Assembly (NCBI RefSeq): GCF_900167025.1
Contig: NZ_FUXC01000008.1
Coordinates: 65,745-129,744 of the forward strand
Direction of reading: 5' to 3'
Origin: Treponema berlinense
Lineage (GTDB): Bacteria; Spirochaetota; Spirochaetia; Treponematales; Treponemataceae
Length of the DNA stretch: 64,000 nt
Shown here: one piece after another, positions 8,477-18,264 of the stretch
Numbering within the stretch: the first letter of the stretch is position 1
Layout: the number at the start of each line of letters is the position of its first letter
Position numbers and translations under genes: made by a program
The notes under the pieces: generated by a model
The model's input: only the letters and a program-made list of their open reading frames with translations
Told to the model about the DNA's origin: nothing
Databases searched by the model: none

Positions 8477-9478
8477 ATGATAAAAATTGCTTTTTATGAC
8501 ACTCGTTCGTACGACAAGGATTCTTTTTGCTCTGAAAACGAAAAATTTGGTTTTGAAATTGATTATTTTGATTTTAAATTGACTGAAAAAACCGCGTTCA
8601 CAGCAAAGAATTTTGATGCTGTTTGTGTTTTTGTAAATGATACAGTCGATTCATCTGTCCTGAAAATATTAAAGGAATGCGGAGTAAGACTCGTCGTTTT
8701 AAGATGTGCCGGTTTTAACAATGTTGACCTGTCTGCCGCATCTTCTTTTGGAATAAAAATTGTCCGTGTTCCGGCTTATTCTCCTCACGCAGTTGCAGAA
8801 CACGCGCTGGCGCTTTTAATGTCTCTTACCCGCCATATTCCTCAGGCCTATTTAAGAACAAAAACCCAGAATTTCAGCATCGAAGGTCTTACTGGCCGTG
8901 ATCTTTTCGGTCTTACCGCGGGAATTTTCGGTACAGGAAAAATTGGACGGATAATGGCTGGACTTTTAAAAGGTCTTGGCATGAAAATCATCTGTTATGA
9001 TCCTTATCCAGACGAAAAATGGGCTGAAGAAGAAGGTTTTTCTTATGTCGATGTTCCGACGATTTTTAAGGAAAGCGATGTCTTAAGCTTTCATTGTCCG
9101 CTTACGCCGGAAACAAGGCATATTGCAAATCACGATACAATGAAAACTATGAAAAGCGATGCTGTCATCATTAACACAGGCCGCGGCGCTTTAATCGACA
9201 CCAAAGCCCTTGTTCACGCATTAAAGCACAAGCATATCGGAGGAGCTGCGCTGGATGTTTACGAAGAAGAAAGCGCTTTTTTCTTCAATGACCATTCAAC
9301 GGAAGTAATAACAGACGACGTTCTTGCAAGGCTTTTAACGTTCCCTAATGTTCTTATAACCGGACATCAGGCGTTCTTAACGACGACTGCGCTTTCAAAT
9401 ATTGCGGAAGTCTCGCTTCAGAATGTTAAGGATTTTGCTGAAAACAAAGAACTCAAAAACGAAGTAAAGATTCTCTAA
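8477..9478 (+). CDS. ldhA: D-lactate dehydrogenase, fermentative LdhA type
   Basis: This NAD-dependent enzyme reduces pyruvate to D-lactate in fermentation. The 333 residues resemble E. coli LdhA along the whole length, for example VVLRCAGFNNVDL, VRVPAYSPHAVAEHA, ANFSIEGLTG-like FSIEGLTG, and LITGHQAFLT. The Rossmann motif is GTGKIG, the catalytic Arg lies in NTGRGALID, and the catalytic His lies in TGHQAFLT. The start ATG 8477 has GGAGG 5 bases upstream. It appears monocistronic, with its own promoter and a weak terminator. The duplicated leader suggests post-transcriptional or structural control. Confidence 0.95.
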   Translation: MIKIAFYDTRSYDKDSFCSENEKFGFEIDYFDFKLTEKTAFTAKNFDAVCVFVNDTVDSSVLKILKECGVRLVVLRCAGFNNVDLSAASSFGIKIVRVPAYSPHAVAEHALALLMSLTRHIPQAYLRTKTQNFSIEGLTGRDLFGLTAGIFGTGKIGRIMAGLLKGLGMKIICYDPYPDEKWAEEEGFSYVDVPTIFKESDVLSFHCPLTPETRHIANHDTMKTMKSDAVIINTGRGALIDTKALVHALKHKHIGGAALDVYEEESAFFFNDHSTEVITDDVLARLLTFPNVLITGHQAFLTTTALSNIAEVSLQNVKDFAENKELKNEVKIL

Positions 9479-9499
9479 AAAATCATTTTTTAGTTTTTT
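9475..9499 (+). terminator. Weak A/T hairpin terminator after ldhA
   Basis: CTAAAAAA-TCA-TTTTTTAG followed by six T. The stem begins at the ldhA stop codon. It is A/T only, so termination may be partial. Confidence 0.45.
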
Positions 9500-9549
9500 G
9501 CGCTCCTGCGTTTTGTTGATTTTTATAGGTTTTGGAGTAAAATTAGATT

Positions 9550-9879
9550 ATGGCGATACAACCGATTGACCTTCAGACGATATATTCTCAAATGAGCAAC
9601 GTTGCAAAAAATGTTGCCCATCAGCAGAACGGAAATCAATTGACGCAGGCAATGCAGGAAAATGTTGCCGTTCAGCAGGAGCAGGAGCGGTTGTCTCAGG
9701 TTCACAAAACCGCCGAAAACGAAGCGAACACCAGCCAGGTAAAAGACGAAGGCCATCAAAATAGTTCTTTTCAAAATCAAAAAAATCAGAAAAAAAGTAA
9801 GGAAGAAGAACATGAAAAAAAGAAACTGACAGAAATCCGTGAATCTTTTTTGGGACAAAATATTGATATTTCGAGGTAG
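9550..9879 (+). CDS. Small Gln/Lys-rich protein, unknown function
   Basis: A 109-residue hydrophilic protein with many Gln, Asn, Lys and Glu residues and a highly charged segment (QKKSKEEEHEKKK) near residues 78-92. It is probably helical or disordered, with no signal peptide or membrane segment. TTGGAGTAAAA upstream supports ATG 9550. The next gene begins 2 bases after its stop, so the two are co-translated and probably work together. I recognise no family. Confidence 0.65.
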   Translation: MAIQPIDLQTIYSQMSNVAKNVAHQQNGNQLTQAMQENVAVQQEQERLSQVHKTAENEANTSQVKDEGHQNSSFQNQKNQKKSKEEEHEKKKLTEIRESFLGQNIDISR

Positions 9880-9881
9880 AT

Positions 9882-10610
9882 ATGCAGGGAATTGCAGTTC
9901 TGGCATTTATTCTTTGTTGCTTAAATATAACCGGCTGGCTTGTATTTTTAAGAAAATTTAAAAGGCTTTTTACGACCGAAGATATTATTTCTAAAACTCG
10001 GCTTGAAGTTACACGGATGATTGAAGATGTAAACCGCACGACCTCAAAAAATCTGGATTTAATCGAGGAAAAAATCAAACAGTTAAAGGCAACTTCGGCT
10101 GACGCAGAACGTCATATTGCTGTTGCAAAGTCGGAATTGGAAAAACGCGCTGCTCTGGTGCAATTTAACAGGGCGATTTCTGAAAAATCTGAGGTTTCTC
10201 ACAAAAATGAAATTCACCCTAAAACTCAAGATCCTTCAGTCTATGGAAGCAAAGCGCCTTACGGAAGAATTTCCGATGCTTTGCAGGCTTCCAGCGTATA
10301 TCAGATAACTTCAAAAGGTAAAAAAGAAGTTGCAGGCGAGCAAGGCGAATTATTTGAACAGCAGGAAGAAAATTATATAAAGTCGCCTTCCGGAACAAAA
10401 TTTATGGTCGATAACGAAGGAACAGGCTTTGCTTCAATTCCAAAAATTGGAGAAAATGTCTTTTATTCGGACAACCCGATAAAACCTAAAAAAACAATAA
10501 ACGAGCAGATAAAAGAACTTTCAGACCGCGGTTACGATATTGAAATGATTGCACGTGAGCTTGGCCTTACAACGACCGAAGTTCAATTTTCGTTGGATAT
10601 GGGGTTTTAA
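9882..10610 (+). CDS. Membrane-anchored coiled-coil protein, unknown function
   Basis: The 242-residue protein has one N-terminal transmembrane segment (IAVLAFILCCLNITGWLVFL, residues 4-23), a charged helical or coiled-coil region (about 45-105), a low-complexity linker, and a C-terminal patch (residues 205-242). That patch, IKELSDRGYDIEMIARELGLTTTEV, looks like a small helix-turn-helix-type module of the kind seen in DUF6115-like proteins. Translation follows the upstream gene with GAGGTAG just before the ATG. Placement just before the V-ATPase operon may be incidental, since the spacer at 10611-10719 has its own hairpin (10645-10661). Confidence 0.65.
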   Translation: MQGIAVLAFILCCLNITGWLVFLRKFKRLFTTEDIISKTRLEVTRMIEDVNRTTSKNLDLIEEKIKQLKATSADAERHIAVAKSELEKRAALVQFNRAISEKSEVSHKNEIHPKTQDPSVYGSKAPYGRISDALQASSVYQITSKGKKEVAGEQGELFEQQEENYIKSPSGTKFMVDNEGTGFASIPKIGENVFYSDNPIKPKKTINEQIKELSDRGYDIEMIARELGLTTTEVQFSLDMGF

Positions 10611-10719
10611 AAGTTTGTAATCATTAACGCAAAGTTATTTAACGCCGCCAAGTTTTGGTGGTATATTTAAATAGATAGTTTTTTAACTAAAAAAAATTCA
10701 CAAAAAAAGAGAGGATAGC

Positions 10720-11331
10720 ATGGACACCCACGTTGAAGAACTGATTGACAGAATCAAAAAAGATGGCGTTGCCGTTGCTGAAAGCTCTGCCTCAGAAAAA
10801 ATTGCACAGGCCCAGAGAGAAGCCGACAAGATTATTCTTGATGCAAAAGAAGAAGCAGAGAAAATTCTTATGCAGGCTAAGGAAGAGACAGCCCGCCTGG
10901 AAAAAGCAAGTGAAGATGCCATTAAACAAGCCGGAAGAAACCTTCTTCTGCAATTTAAAGACAGTATTACAAAAGAGCTTTCTGCGCTCATAAAACAGGA
11001 AGTTTCGGATTCTTATTCAAAAGATTTGCTGGCAACCCTTGTTCCAGAAGTTGTAAAGGAATGGGTAAAAAACAGTTCTGCTGAAGATATTTCTGTTCTT
11101 TTGAACGAAAAAAGCTTAAAAGAAGTTGAATCAAATCTAAAAGCAGCTTTGAAAAATGAAATTTCTGCCGGGCTTACACTGAAAGTTGACAATTCCGTTT
11201 CAAACGGATTCCGCATCGGTGTAAAGGATGGAGCAGCATTCTATGACTATTCAGCAGAAGCTGTAGCTGACTTGTTCAGTTCATATTTAAATCCTAGAGT
11301 TGCTGCATTGATGAAAGAGGCGGCTAAATAA
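10720..11331 (+). CDS. atpE: V-type ATP synthase subunit E
   Basis: Subunit E is part of the peripheral stalk linking the catalytic head to subunit I. The 203 residues begin with a long charged coiled coil (about 20-75, repeated A/E/K/Q with EADKIILDAKEEAEKIL), followed by the globular head-binding domain. This matches the family in size and plan. GAGAGGATAGC precedes ATG 10720. It is the first gene of the seven-gene operon that runs to 18101. The following GTG starts immediately after its stop. Confidence 0.88.
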   Translation: MDTHVEELIDRIKKDGVAVAESSASEKIAQAQREADKIILDAKEEAEKILMQAKEETARLEKASEDAIKQAGRNLLLQFKDSITKELSALIKQEVSDSYSKDLLATLVPEVVKEWVKNSSAEDISVLLNEKSLKEVESNLKAALKNEISAGLTLKVDNSVSNGFRIGVKDGAAFYDYSAEAVADLFSSYLNPRVAALMKEAAK

Positions 11332-11886
11332 GTGAGTAATCAGTATTATCTTTTGGCACAACTTCCATCTTTCTCAGTTACTGACGAAAAATCGGTGTTG
11401 CCGGTTACAGAAGAATACTTTTATGATCTCTGCTCGCGTTTTCTCGACAAGAAAAGTTTTGAACAGGTAAAACTTCTTTCTTTGACACCTCCGTTAAAAA
11501 AAGTTTCAACAGGTTCTGTTTTTCTTGACAAATGGTATGACAGTGAACGAAATCTTCGTTTTGCTTTGGCTCAAATCCGTGCACTTCGCATGAATAAAAA
11601 ATTCGAAATAGAAAACGAAAGTTTCTCTCCTGATGTGATTCAGGCGGCCCGCACTGCGACTGGAATGGACAGTCCATTGGCTGCAGAGCAGTTCTTGAAT
11701 CAATACAGGCTGAATCTTTTGGACAGTATTCGTCCTGCCGATGAGTTTTCTGTTGATGCTGTTTATGCCTATGGTTTGCGCTTAAAACTCGCATTAAGAA
11801 TGAAGATGTTCAATGCAGAGAAAGGTATGGTTTCTTATCATAAAATCTATGATTCAATCCTCAAAGGAGATATGGGAGATAAATAA
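11332..11886 (+). CDS. DUF2764-type V-ATPase-associated protein
   Basis: This 184-residue soluble protein lies between subunits E and A, where other V-ATPase operons have the rotor-cap subunits C and F. It matches what I know of DUF2764, a protein found in spirochaete V-ATPase operons. It is much shorter than a normal C subunit (about 320 residues), so it is either a reduced functional substitute or a spirochaete-specific assembly factor. Translation starts at GTG 11332, directly after the E stop, and its stop overlaps the ATG of subunit A (TAATG). The motif LPSFSVTDEKSVLPVT is near the N-terminus. Confidence 0.75.
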   Translation: MSNQYYLLAQLPSFSVTDEKSVLPVTEEYFYDLCSRFLDKKSFEQVKLLSLTPPLKKVSTGSVFLDKWYDSERNLRFALAQIRALRMNKKFEIENESFSPDVIQAARTATGMDSPLAAEQFLNQYRLNLLDSIRPADEFSVDAVYAYGLRLKLALRMKMFNAEKGMVSYHKIYDSILKGDMGDK

Positions 11887-13649
11887 TGACGGATACAAAA
11901 GGAAAGGTAGTCGGCGTTAATGGAAACATGGTTTCTGTCGAATTTGACGGAAATATTTCCATGAACGAAGTTGCCTATGTAAAAGTTGATAATTCAAGCC
12001 TGAAAAGTGAGGTAATCCGTATCCGCGGAAATGTAGCCCAGCTTCAGGTTTACGAAATGACAAAAGGAATTAAAACCGGAGATGCTGTTGAGTTTACCGG
12101 TGATTTGCTTTCTGCTGAGCTTGGTCCTGGACTTCTTGGCCAGGTCTACGACGGTTTGCAGAATCCTCTTCCTTTGCTTGCTGAAAAAGCAGGATGGTTC
12201 CTTGAAAGAGGCGTTTATGTAGATCCTCTCGACAGAACAAAAAAATGGGCGTTTACACCAACTGCAAAGCCTGGCGATGTAAAAAAAGCCGGTGAATATA
12301 TCGGAACTGTTCCAGAAGGTCCGTTCACGCACAAGATTTTTGTGCCGTTCTATTTGCTTGGCTCATACACTGTAAAATCTATAAAACCTGCTGGCGAATA
12401 TACCCTTGATGACAAGGTCGCTGTTCTTACCGATGAAAATGGAAAGGACGTAGAAATCGGTCTTTCTTTCAAATGGCCGGTAAAACGCGCGATTAACTGC
12501 TATGAAGAGCGTCTTGCGCCGACAGAGACAATGGTTACTAAGGTTCGCCTTATCGACACATTCTTCCCTGTTGCAAAGGGCGGAACTTACTGTATTCCGG
12601 GTCCTTTCGGCGCTGGAAAAACAGTTCTTCAGCATACAACTTCAAAATATGCAGACGTTGACATTGTAATCATCGCTGCCTGTGGTGAACGCGCCGGTGA
12701 AGTTGTAGAAACCCTTACAGAATTCCCTGAACTTAAAGATCCGAAAACCGGAAAATCTTTGATGGAAAGAACAATCATCATCTGTAATACTTCTTCAATG
12801 CCAGTAGCTTCGCGTGAAGCTTCTGTTTATACTTCTGTAACTTTGGCTGAATATTACAGACAGATGGGATTGAACGTCTTGCTTCTTGCCGATTCAACTT
12901 CCCGTTGGGCTCAGGCTCTTCGTGAAATGTCTGGCCGTCTTGAAGAAATCCCGGGAGAAGAAGCATTCCCTGCTTACATGGAATCTTATATTGCAGCCTT
13001 CTATGAACGTGCCGGACAGGTTCGTTTGCCAGACGGTTCTGTAGGTTCTGTAACAATCGGTGGTACAGTTTCTCCTGCCGGCGGTAACTTTGAAGAACCT
13101 GTAACACAGGCAACATTGAAGGTTGTCGGCGCTTTCCACGGACTTTCACGTGCTCGCTCAGATGCCCGTAAATATCCTGCGATTGACCCGATTCAGTCAT
13201 GGTCAAAATACAAAGGCGTAATCGATTCAAGCAAGGTAAATTTCTGCTTTGATATTATGAAAAAAGGCGTTGATGTCGCTTCGATGATGAAGGTAGTTGG
13301 TGAAGAAGGAACTTCCCTTGAAGACTATCTTGTTTATCTAAAAGAAGAAATGCTTGATGCCGTTTACTTCCAGCAGAACTCTTTTGATGCAGTAGATGCA
13401 AATGCAACTGTTGAACGTCAGAAGTACGACCTTGATAAAATCATTAAAATTCTTGGTTCTTCTTTTGAACTTGCAGATAAAGATGAAGCAAGAACTTATT
13501 TTAACCAGTTGCGTCAGAAATTCCTTGACTGGAACTACACAGAAGAGCACAGCGATGCTTTCAAAAAAGTTGAGTCAGAAATCGACGAACTTTATTCATC
13601 AAAAAACGGCAAACTTACAGCTCAGGCCGAATCATTGCTTAAGGCTTAA
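11886..13649 (+). CDS. atpA: V-type ATP synthase catalytic subunit A
   Basis: This catalytic nucleotide-binding subunit has 587 residues, the normal length. The P-loop GPFGAGKT is at 239-246, the V-type bulge (non-homologous region) at about 90-190, and the GERAGEV, LLADSTSRWAQALREMSGRLEEIPGEE and PDGSVGSVTIGG signatures follow. It forms the A3B3 head with the next gene. It overlaps the DUF2764 stop by one base and precedes atpB by 15 bases with an AAGGACGGTG ribosome-binding site between. Confidence 0.97.
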   Translation: MTDTKGKVVGVNGNMVSVEFDGNISMNEVAYVKVDNSSLKSEVIRIRGNVAQLQVYEMTKGIKTGDAVEFTGDLLSAELGPGLLGQVYDGLQNPLPLLAEKAGWFLERGVYVDPLDRTKKWAFTPTAKPGDVKKAGEYIGTVPEGPFTHKIFVPFYLLGSYTVKSIKPAGEYTLDDKVAVLTDENGKDVEIGLSFKWPVKRAINCYEERLAPTETMVTKVRLIDTFFPVAKGGTYCIPGPFGAGKTVLQHTTSKYADVDIVIIAACGERAGEVVETLTEFPELKDPKTGKSLMERTIIICNTSSMPVASREASVYTSVTLAEYYRQMGLNVLLLADSTSRWAQALREMSGRLEEIPGEEAFPAYMESYIAAFYERAGQVRLPDGSVGSVTIGGTVSPAGGNFEEPVTQATLKVVGAFHGLSRARSDARKYPAIDPIQSWSKYKGVIDSSKVNFCFDIMKKGVDVASMMKVVGEEGTSLEDYLVYLKEEMLDAVYFQQNSFDAVDANATVERQKYDLDKIIKILGSSFELADKDEARTYFNQLRQKFLDWNYTEEHSDAFKKVESEIDELYSSKNGKLTAQAESLLKA

Positions 13650-13664
13650 GAAGGACGGTGAAAA

Positions 13665-14960
<1,296 letters not shown>

Positions 14961-14983
14961 TTCCTGCTTGGAGATAAAATTTA

Positions 14984-15625
14984 ATGGCAAAAATTAAGCT
15001 GACTAAAAATGAGCAGAAAGCACAGAAAGACGCGCTGAAAATGTATCAGCGTTATCTTCCTACGCTCACGCTCAAAAAACAGCAGCTTCAGTCTGAAATC
15101 AGAACCATCGGCGCAAAAGCAAAAGAAGTTCGTCAGGCTAGAATTCGCCTTGAAGAAGAATTCAAGATTTGGATAGGCGTTTTTGGCGAAGAACAGGCTT
15201 TTAAAAGCGACATGGTTACGGTTCGGAACATAAAAAAGGGCACCGGAAACATTGCCGGTGTAACGATTCCAGTTTACGAAGGCGCGGATTTTTCTCGCGG
15301 AGATTACGATTTGTACGAAACTCCGCTTTGGATTGATCTTGCGGCTGACAGAATGGAAAAGGCCCTTTCGTTGGATCTTGAAGCTAGCGTGCTTGATGAA
15401 CAGGTAAGATTGCTCTCAAAAGAACTGCGTACGACTTCTCAGCGCGTAAATCTTTTTGAAAAAGTAAAAATTCCTGAAGCAAAAGCAAATATTAAAAAAA
15501 TTTCAGTTTATCTTGGCGACCAGCAGGTAAGCGAGGTTGTGCGTTCAAAAATCTCTAAGAAGAAGATTGATCAGCGTAACCGTGCTGCTGTTGCCGCGGC
15601 TGAAAAAGAGGGGGCTTGCTTATGA
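14984..15625 (+). CDS. atpD: V-type ATP synthase subunit D
   Basis: Subunit D is the central rotor shaft, like F-type gamma. The 213-residue protein has the expected long helical ends: an N-terminal stretch LTKNEQKAQKDALKMYQRYLPTLTLKKQQL and a C-terminal RVNLFEKVKIPEAKANIKKI, the family hallmark. No separate subunit F gene is found in the operon. The stop overlaps the ATG of subunit I (ATGA). Confidence 0.93.
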   Translation: MAKIKLTKNEQKAQKDALKMYQRYLPTLTLKKQQLQSEIRTIGAKAKEVRQARIRLEEEFKIWIGVFGEEQAFKSDMVTVRNIKKGTGNIAGVTIPVYEGADFSRGDYDLYETPLWIDLAADRMEKALSLDLEASVLDEQVRLLSKELRTTSQRVNLFEKVKIPEAKANIKKISVYLGDQQVSEVVRSKISKKKIDQRNRAAVAAAEKEGACL

Positions 15626-17592
15626 TAGTCCCAATGAAAAAATTAAGCATAGTTGTTCTGGAAAAAGAAAGACGACAGGCCTTAAAGACTCTTCGCCGTC
15701 TTGGAGTGGTTCATGTTGAAGAAGTAAAAGGAGAAAGCGAAGAACTTTCATCTTTTAAGAATAAGAATTCAAAAATTGAACTTGCAATTTCTCTTTTGTC
15801 TGAAATCAAGACAAAGAAAATTCCAGAAACCTCAATGCTTTCAAAAGATGACTCCTTTGCTTTGGCAGACAAAATCATCAGTTTGACAGAAGAGAAGAAA
15901 AATCTTTTTTCTTCGATTGCGTCAGATAAAACGGAACTTGACCGTCTAAAAAAATGGGGAAATGTTGTTCCTGAAGATTTTGATTTTCTGGCAGAAAAAG
16001 GCGTTTATCTTTCAATGTACGAAATGCCGTCGTCTAAATATAATTCGATAGACGAAAGCATCGATACTTTGCTGGTTAACGACGATAAAGACATTTCGCG
16101 CTTTTTTGTGATTTCTGACCACAAATTGGCACAAAATGAGCGTCCGGAAAATCTTCCGCCTGAAGCATACCGTGTTGTTTTGCCAAAAAAATCAACGGTG
16201 CAACTGGCAGATACTATTGAACAGAATAAAAAGCGGATTACTGAAATTGATTCAGAGCTTGCAGATTCTGTGAAATATCTTCCATCACTTAAAAAAGCTG
16301 GCGAAAACTTCGGTAAAGATATTGAATTTGAAAATCTTTACAGCGGTATGGGTGTTGAAGAAAAAAATGAACAGAAGCCTGAAGCAGTGCGGCTTGCCTG
16401 GCTTACCGGTTATGTTCCCGCAGAAGAACTTGAAAAAGTCGAAAAAACAGCTGTTGAGAGCAAATGGGCGTTTGCCGCAGATGATCCTGCCGCAGATGAC
16501 AATGTTCCGACAAAATTAAAGAACAATAAGTTTGTAAGTCTTATTTATCCAGTTACGGACTTTCTTGGAACAGTTCCAGGCTACAATGAATTTGACATTT
16601 CAAACTGGTTCCTTTTGTTCTTTACGATTTTCTTCGGCATGATTTTTGGAGACGGCGGATACGGCGGTCTTTTGCTTGCTGGCGGAATTCTTGCTATGGT
16701 TCCTTCTTTTAAGAAAAGACAGGCGCCTTCACCAATGGCTTTCCTGCTTTCTCTTTTAGGATTGGCAACAATGGTTTGGGGGGCCGTAACTTGTACCTGG
16801 TTCGGACTTACACCTGAGCAGCTGCCGGATTGCATAAAAATGCTTTCTGTTCCGGCCTTGTCAAACGTCACATCTGCAAAAGAAGGCGTTAAGATGGTTC
16901 TTCACAGTGCTTCCGGCGCAGTAACTGAAATATCGTATTCAGCATGGGTAAAAGAAAACCTTCAGATTTTCTGTTTTACGCTTGCTTTGATTCAGCTGGC
17001 TATTGCGCATTTGAAGGGCATTGCAAAAAATATACGTTCGCCGAAATTCTTGGGAGATTTGGGCTCGCTTCTCCAGCTTGGCGGCATGTACTATGTAGTT
17101 TTGAGTATGGTAGTTGATGGAATAAGATTCCCTCTTGGAATTACTCCTGAAAGTTACTGGCTTTTCGACAAAATTCCAGTTGCATATATTGCGCTTGGAG
17201 CAATTGCATTTGGTTTTGTCCTGAGTTTTGTATTCTCAAACTATGAAGGAAGCATAGGAAAGAGCATTCTTGAAAGCTGCAAGAACATTGTTTCTGTGCT
17301 TTTGGGCGTTGTAAACGTATTCTCTGATATTGTTTCTTACATCCGTCTTTGGGCTGTAGCCCTGGCAGGTGGAGCAATCAGTGCAACGGTAAATGAAATG
17401 GCAGGTCCAATGCTTGGTCATCTTGCAATGTTCATCTGCGCGATTTTGATTCTTACCGTAGGACATGGCCTGAATATGATTCTGAATGTTCTTTCGGTTA
17501 TCGTTCACGGCGTACGTCTTAATACGCTTGAATTCTCAACGCACTTGGGAATGAGCTGGACAGGTTTTAAATACAGACCTTTCAGTGAATAA
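15622..17592 (+). CDS. atpI: V-type ATP synthase subunit I (membrane stator)
   Basis: Subunit I is the 'a'-type stator that carries ions past the c-ring. A cytosolic N-terminal half (about residues 1-330) with coiled coils is followed by a C-terminal half with seven or eight membrane segments. The ending includes the conserved stretch SDIVSYIRLWAVALAGG, whose Arg is the one expected to face the c-ring glutamate. ATG 15622 is preferred because GAGGGG lies 7-13 bases upstream and the codon overlaps the D stop. An in-frame TTG at 15616 is less likely. Its length of 656 residues is normal. Confidence 0.94.
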   Translation: MIVPMKKLSIVVLEKERRQALKTLRRLGVVHVEEVKGESEELSSFKNKNSKIELAISLLSEIKTKKIPETSMLSKDDSFALADKIISLTEEKKNLFSSIASDKTELDRLKKWGNVVPEDFDFLAEKGVYLSMYEMPSSKYNSIDESIDTLLVNDDKDISRFFVISDHKLAQNERPENLPPEAYRVVLPKKSTVQLADTIEQNKKRITEIDSELADSVKYLPSLKKAGENFGKDIEFENLYSGMGVEEKNEQKPEAVRLAWLTGYVPAEELEKVEKTAVESKWAFAADDPAADDNVPTKLKNNKFVSLIYPVTDFLGTVPGYNEFDISNWFLLFFTIFFGMIFGDGGYGGLLLAGGILAMVPSFKKRQAPSPMAFLLSLLGLATMVWGAVTCTWFGLTPEQLPDCIKMLSVPALSNVTSAKEGVKMVLHSASGAVTEISYSAWVKENLQIFCFTLALIQLAIAHLKGIAKNIRSPKFLGDLGSLLQLGGMYYVVLSMVVDGIRFPLGITPESYWLFDKIPVAYIALGAIAFGFVLSFVFSNYEGSIGKSILESCKNIVSVLLGVVNVFSDIVSYIRLWAVALAGGAISATVNEMAGPMLGHLAMFICAILILTVGHGLNMILNVLSVIVHGVRLNTLEFSTHLGMSWTGFKYRPFSE

Positions 17593-17672
17593 AATTTAAA
17601 AATCCAGCTGTTGTGTTGCAGCGGCTGGTTGAAATAAGAAATTGTCATAAACTTTATTAAAGGAGAAATATT

Positions 17673-18101
17673 ATGGAATTTTTAGGACAGTTTGGTTGTG
17701 CAATTGTAATGGGTATTGCTGCTCTTGGTTCGGCAATTGGTATCATGATTTCTGGACAGGCTGCAATCGGTTCTTGGAAACGCTGTTACATGGCTAACAA
17801 ACCGGCTCCGTTCATTCTTACTGTATTTGCAGGTGCTCCGTTGACACAGACAATCTACGGCTTCCTTCTTATGCAGACAATGATGGGCTCAAGTGCAGCT
17901 CCTGGTTTTAAGCTTGGTGTTGGACTTATGTCAGGTATTGCAATGTGCGCTTCTGCTATTGCTCAGGGAAAAGCTGGTGCTTCTGGTTCAGATGCTCTTG
18001 GCGAAACTGGAAAAGGCTTCTCTCAGTACATCATGGTTGTAGGTCTTTGTGAAACTGTTGCTTTGTTTGCAATGGTATTCTCAATGGTTGCACTCGGCTA
18101 A
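17673..18101 (+). CDS. atpK: V-type ATP synthase subunit K (c-ring proteolipid)
   Basis: The 142-residue proteolipid has four membrane helices. Only the fourth carries the ion-binding glutamate (E127 in GLCETVALFAM). The second helix has T58-Q59 (APLTQTIYGF) and the third Q98 (AIAQGK). With E127 and Y62, these match the Na+-coordinating side chains of Enterococcus hirae NtpK (T64, Q65, Q110, E139, Y68). This predicts Na+ rather than H+ coupling. AAAGGAGAAA precedes ATG 17673. It is the last gene of the operon and is followed by a strong terminator. Confidence 0.95.
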   Translation: MEFLGQFGCAIVMGIAALGSAIGIMISGQAAIGSWKRCYMANKPAPFILTVFAGAPLTQTIYGFLLMQTMMGSSAAPGFKLGVGLMSGIAMCASAIAQGKAGASGSDALGETGKGFSQYIMVVGLCETVALFAMVFSMVALG

Positions 18102-18123
18102 GATAAATAGTCTTTTGTAAATG

Positions 18124-18171
18124 GCGGTCAGATTTGAAGTTAAATGCTTTCATTTCTGACCGCTTTTTTTT
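18124..18171 (+). terminator. Terminator of the V-ATPase operon
   Basis: GCGGTCAGA (18124-18132) pairs perfectly with TCTGACCGC (18155-18163) and is followed by eight T. Confidence 0.92.
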
Positions 18172-18228
18172 GCTTTTTATGACATTTTGTATTTCCGCTA
18201 ATAGTGCATTTTCATAAAGGTTCTTAAA

Positions 18229-18257
18229 TTGCAATTTTTGCAGCTTAACATTATAAT
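18229..18257 (+). promoter_or_regulatory. Sigma-70-type promoter of ispG
   Basis: TTGCAA (18229-18234), a 17-base spacer, then TATAAT (18252-18257). The expected transcription start falls at about 18264, next to the ATG at 18265, so the mRNA may be leaderless. No Shine-Dalgarno sequence is present before that ATG, which agrees. Confidence 0.65.
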
Positions 18258-18264
18258 TTTAACT

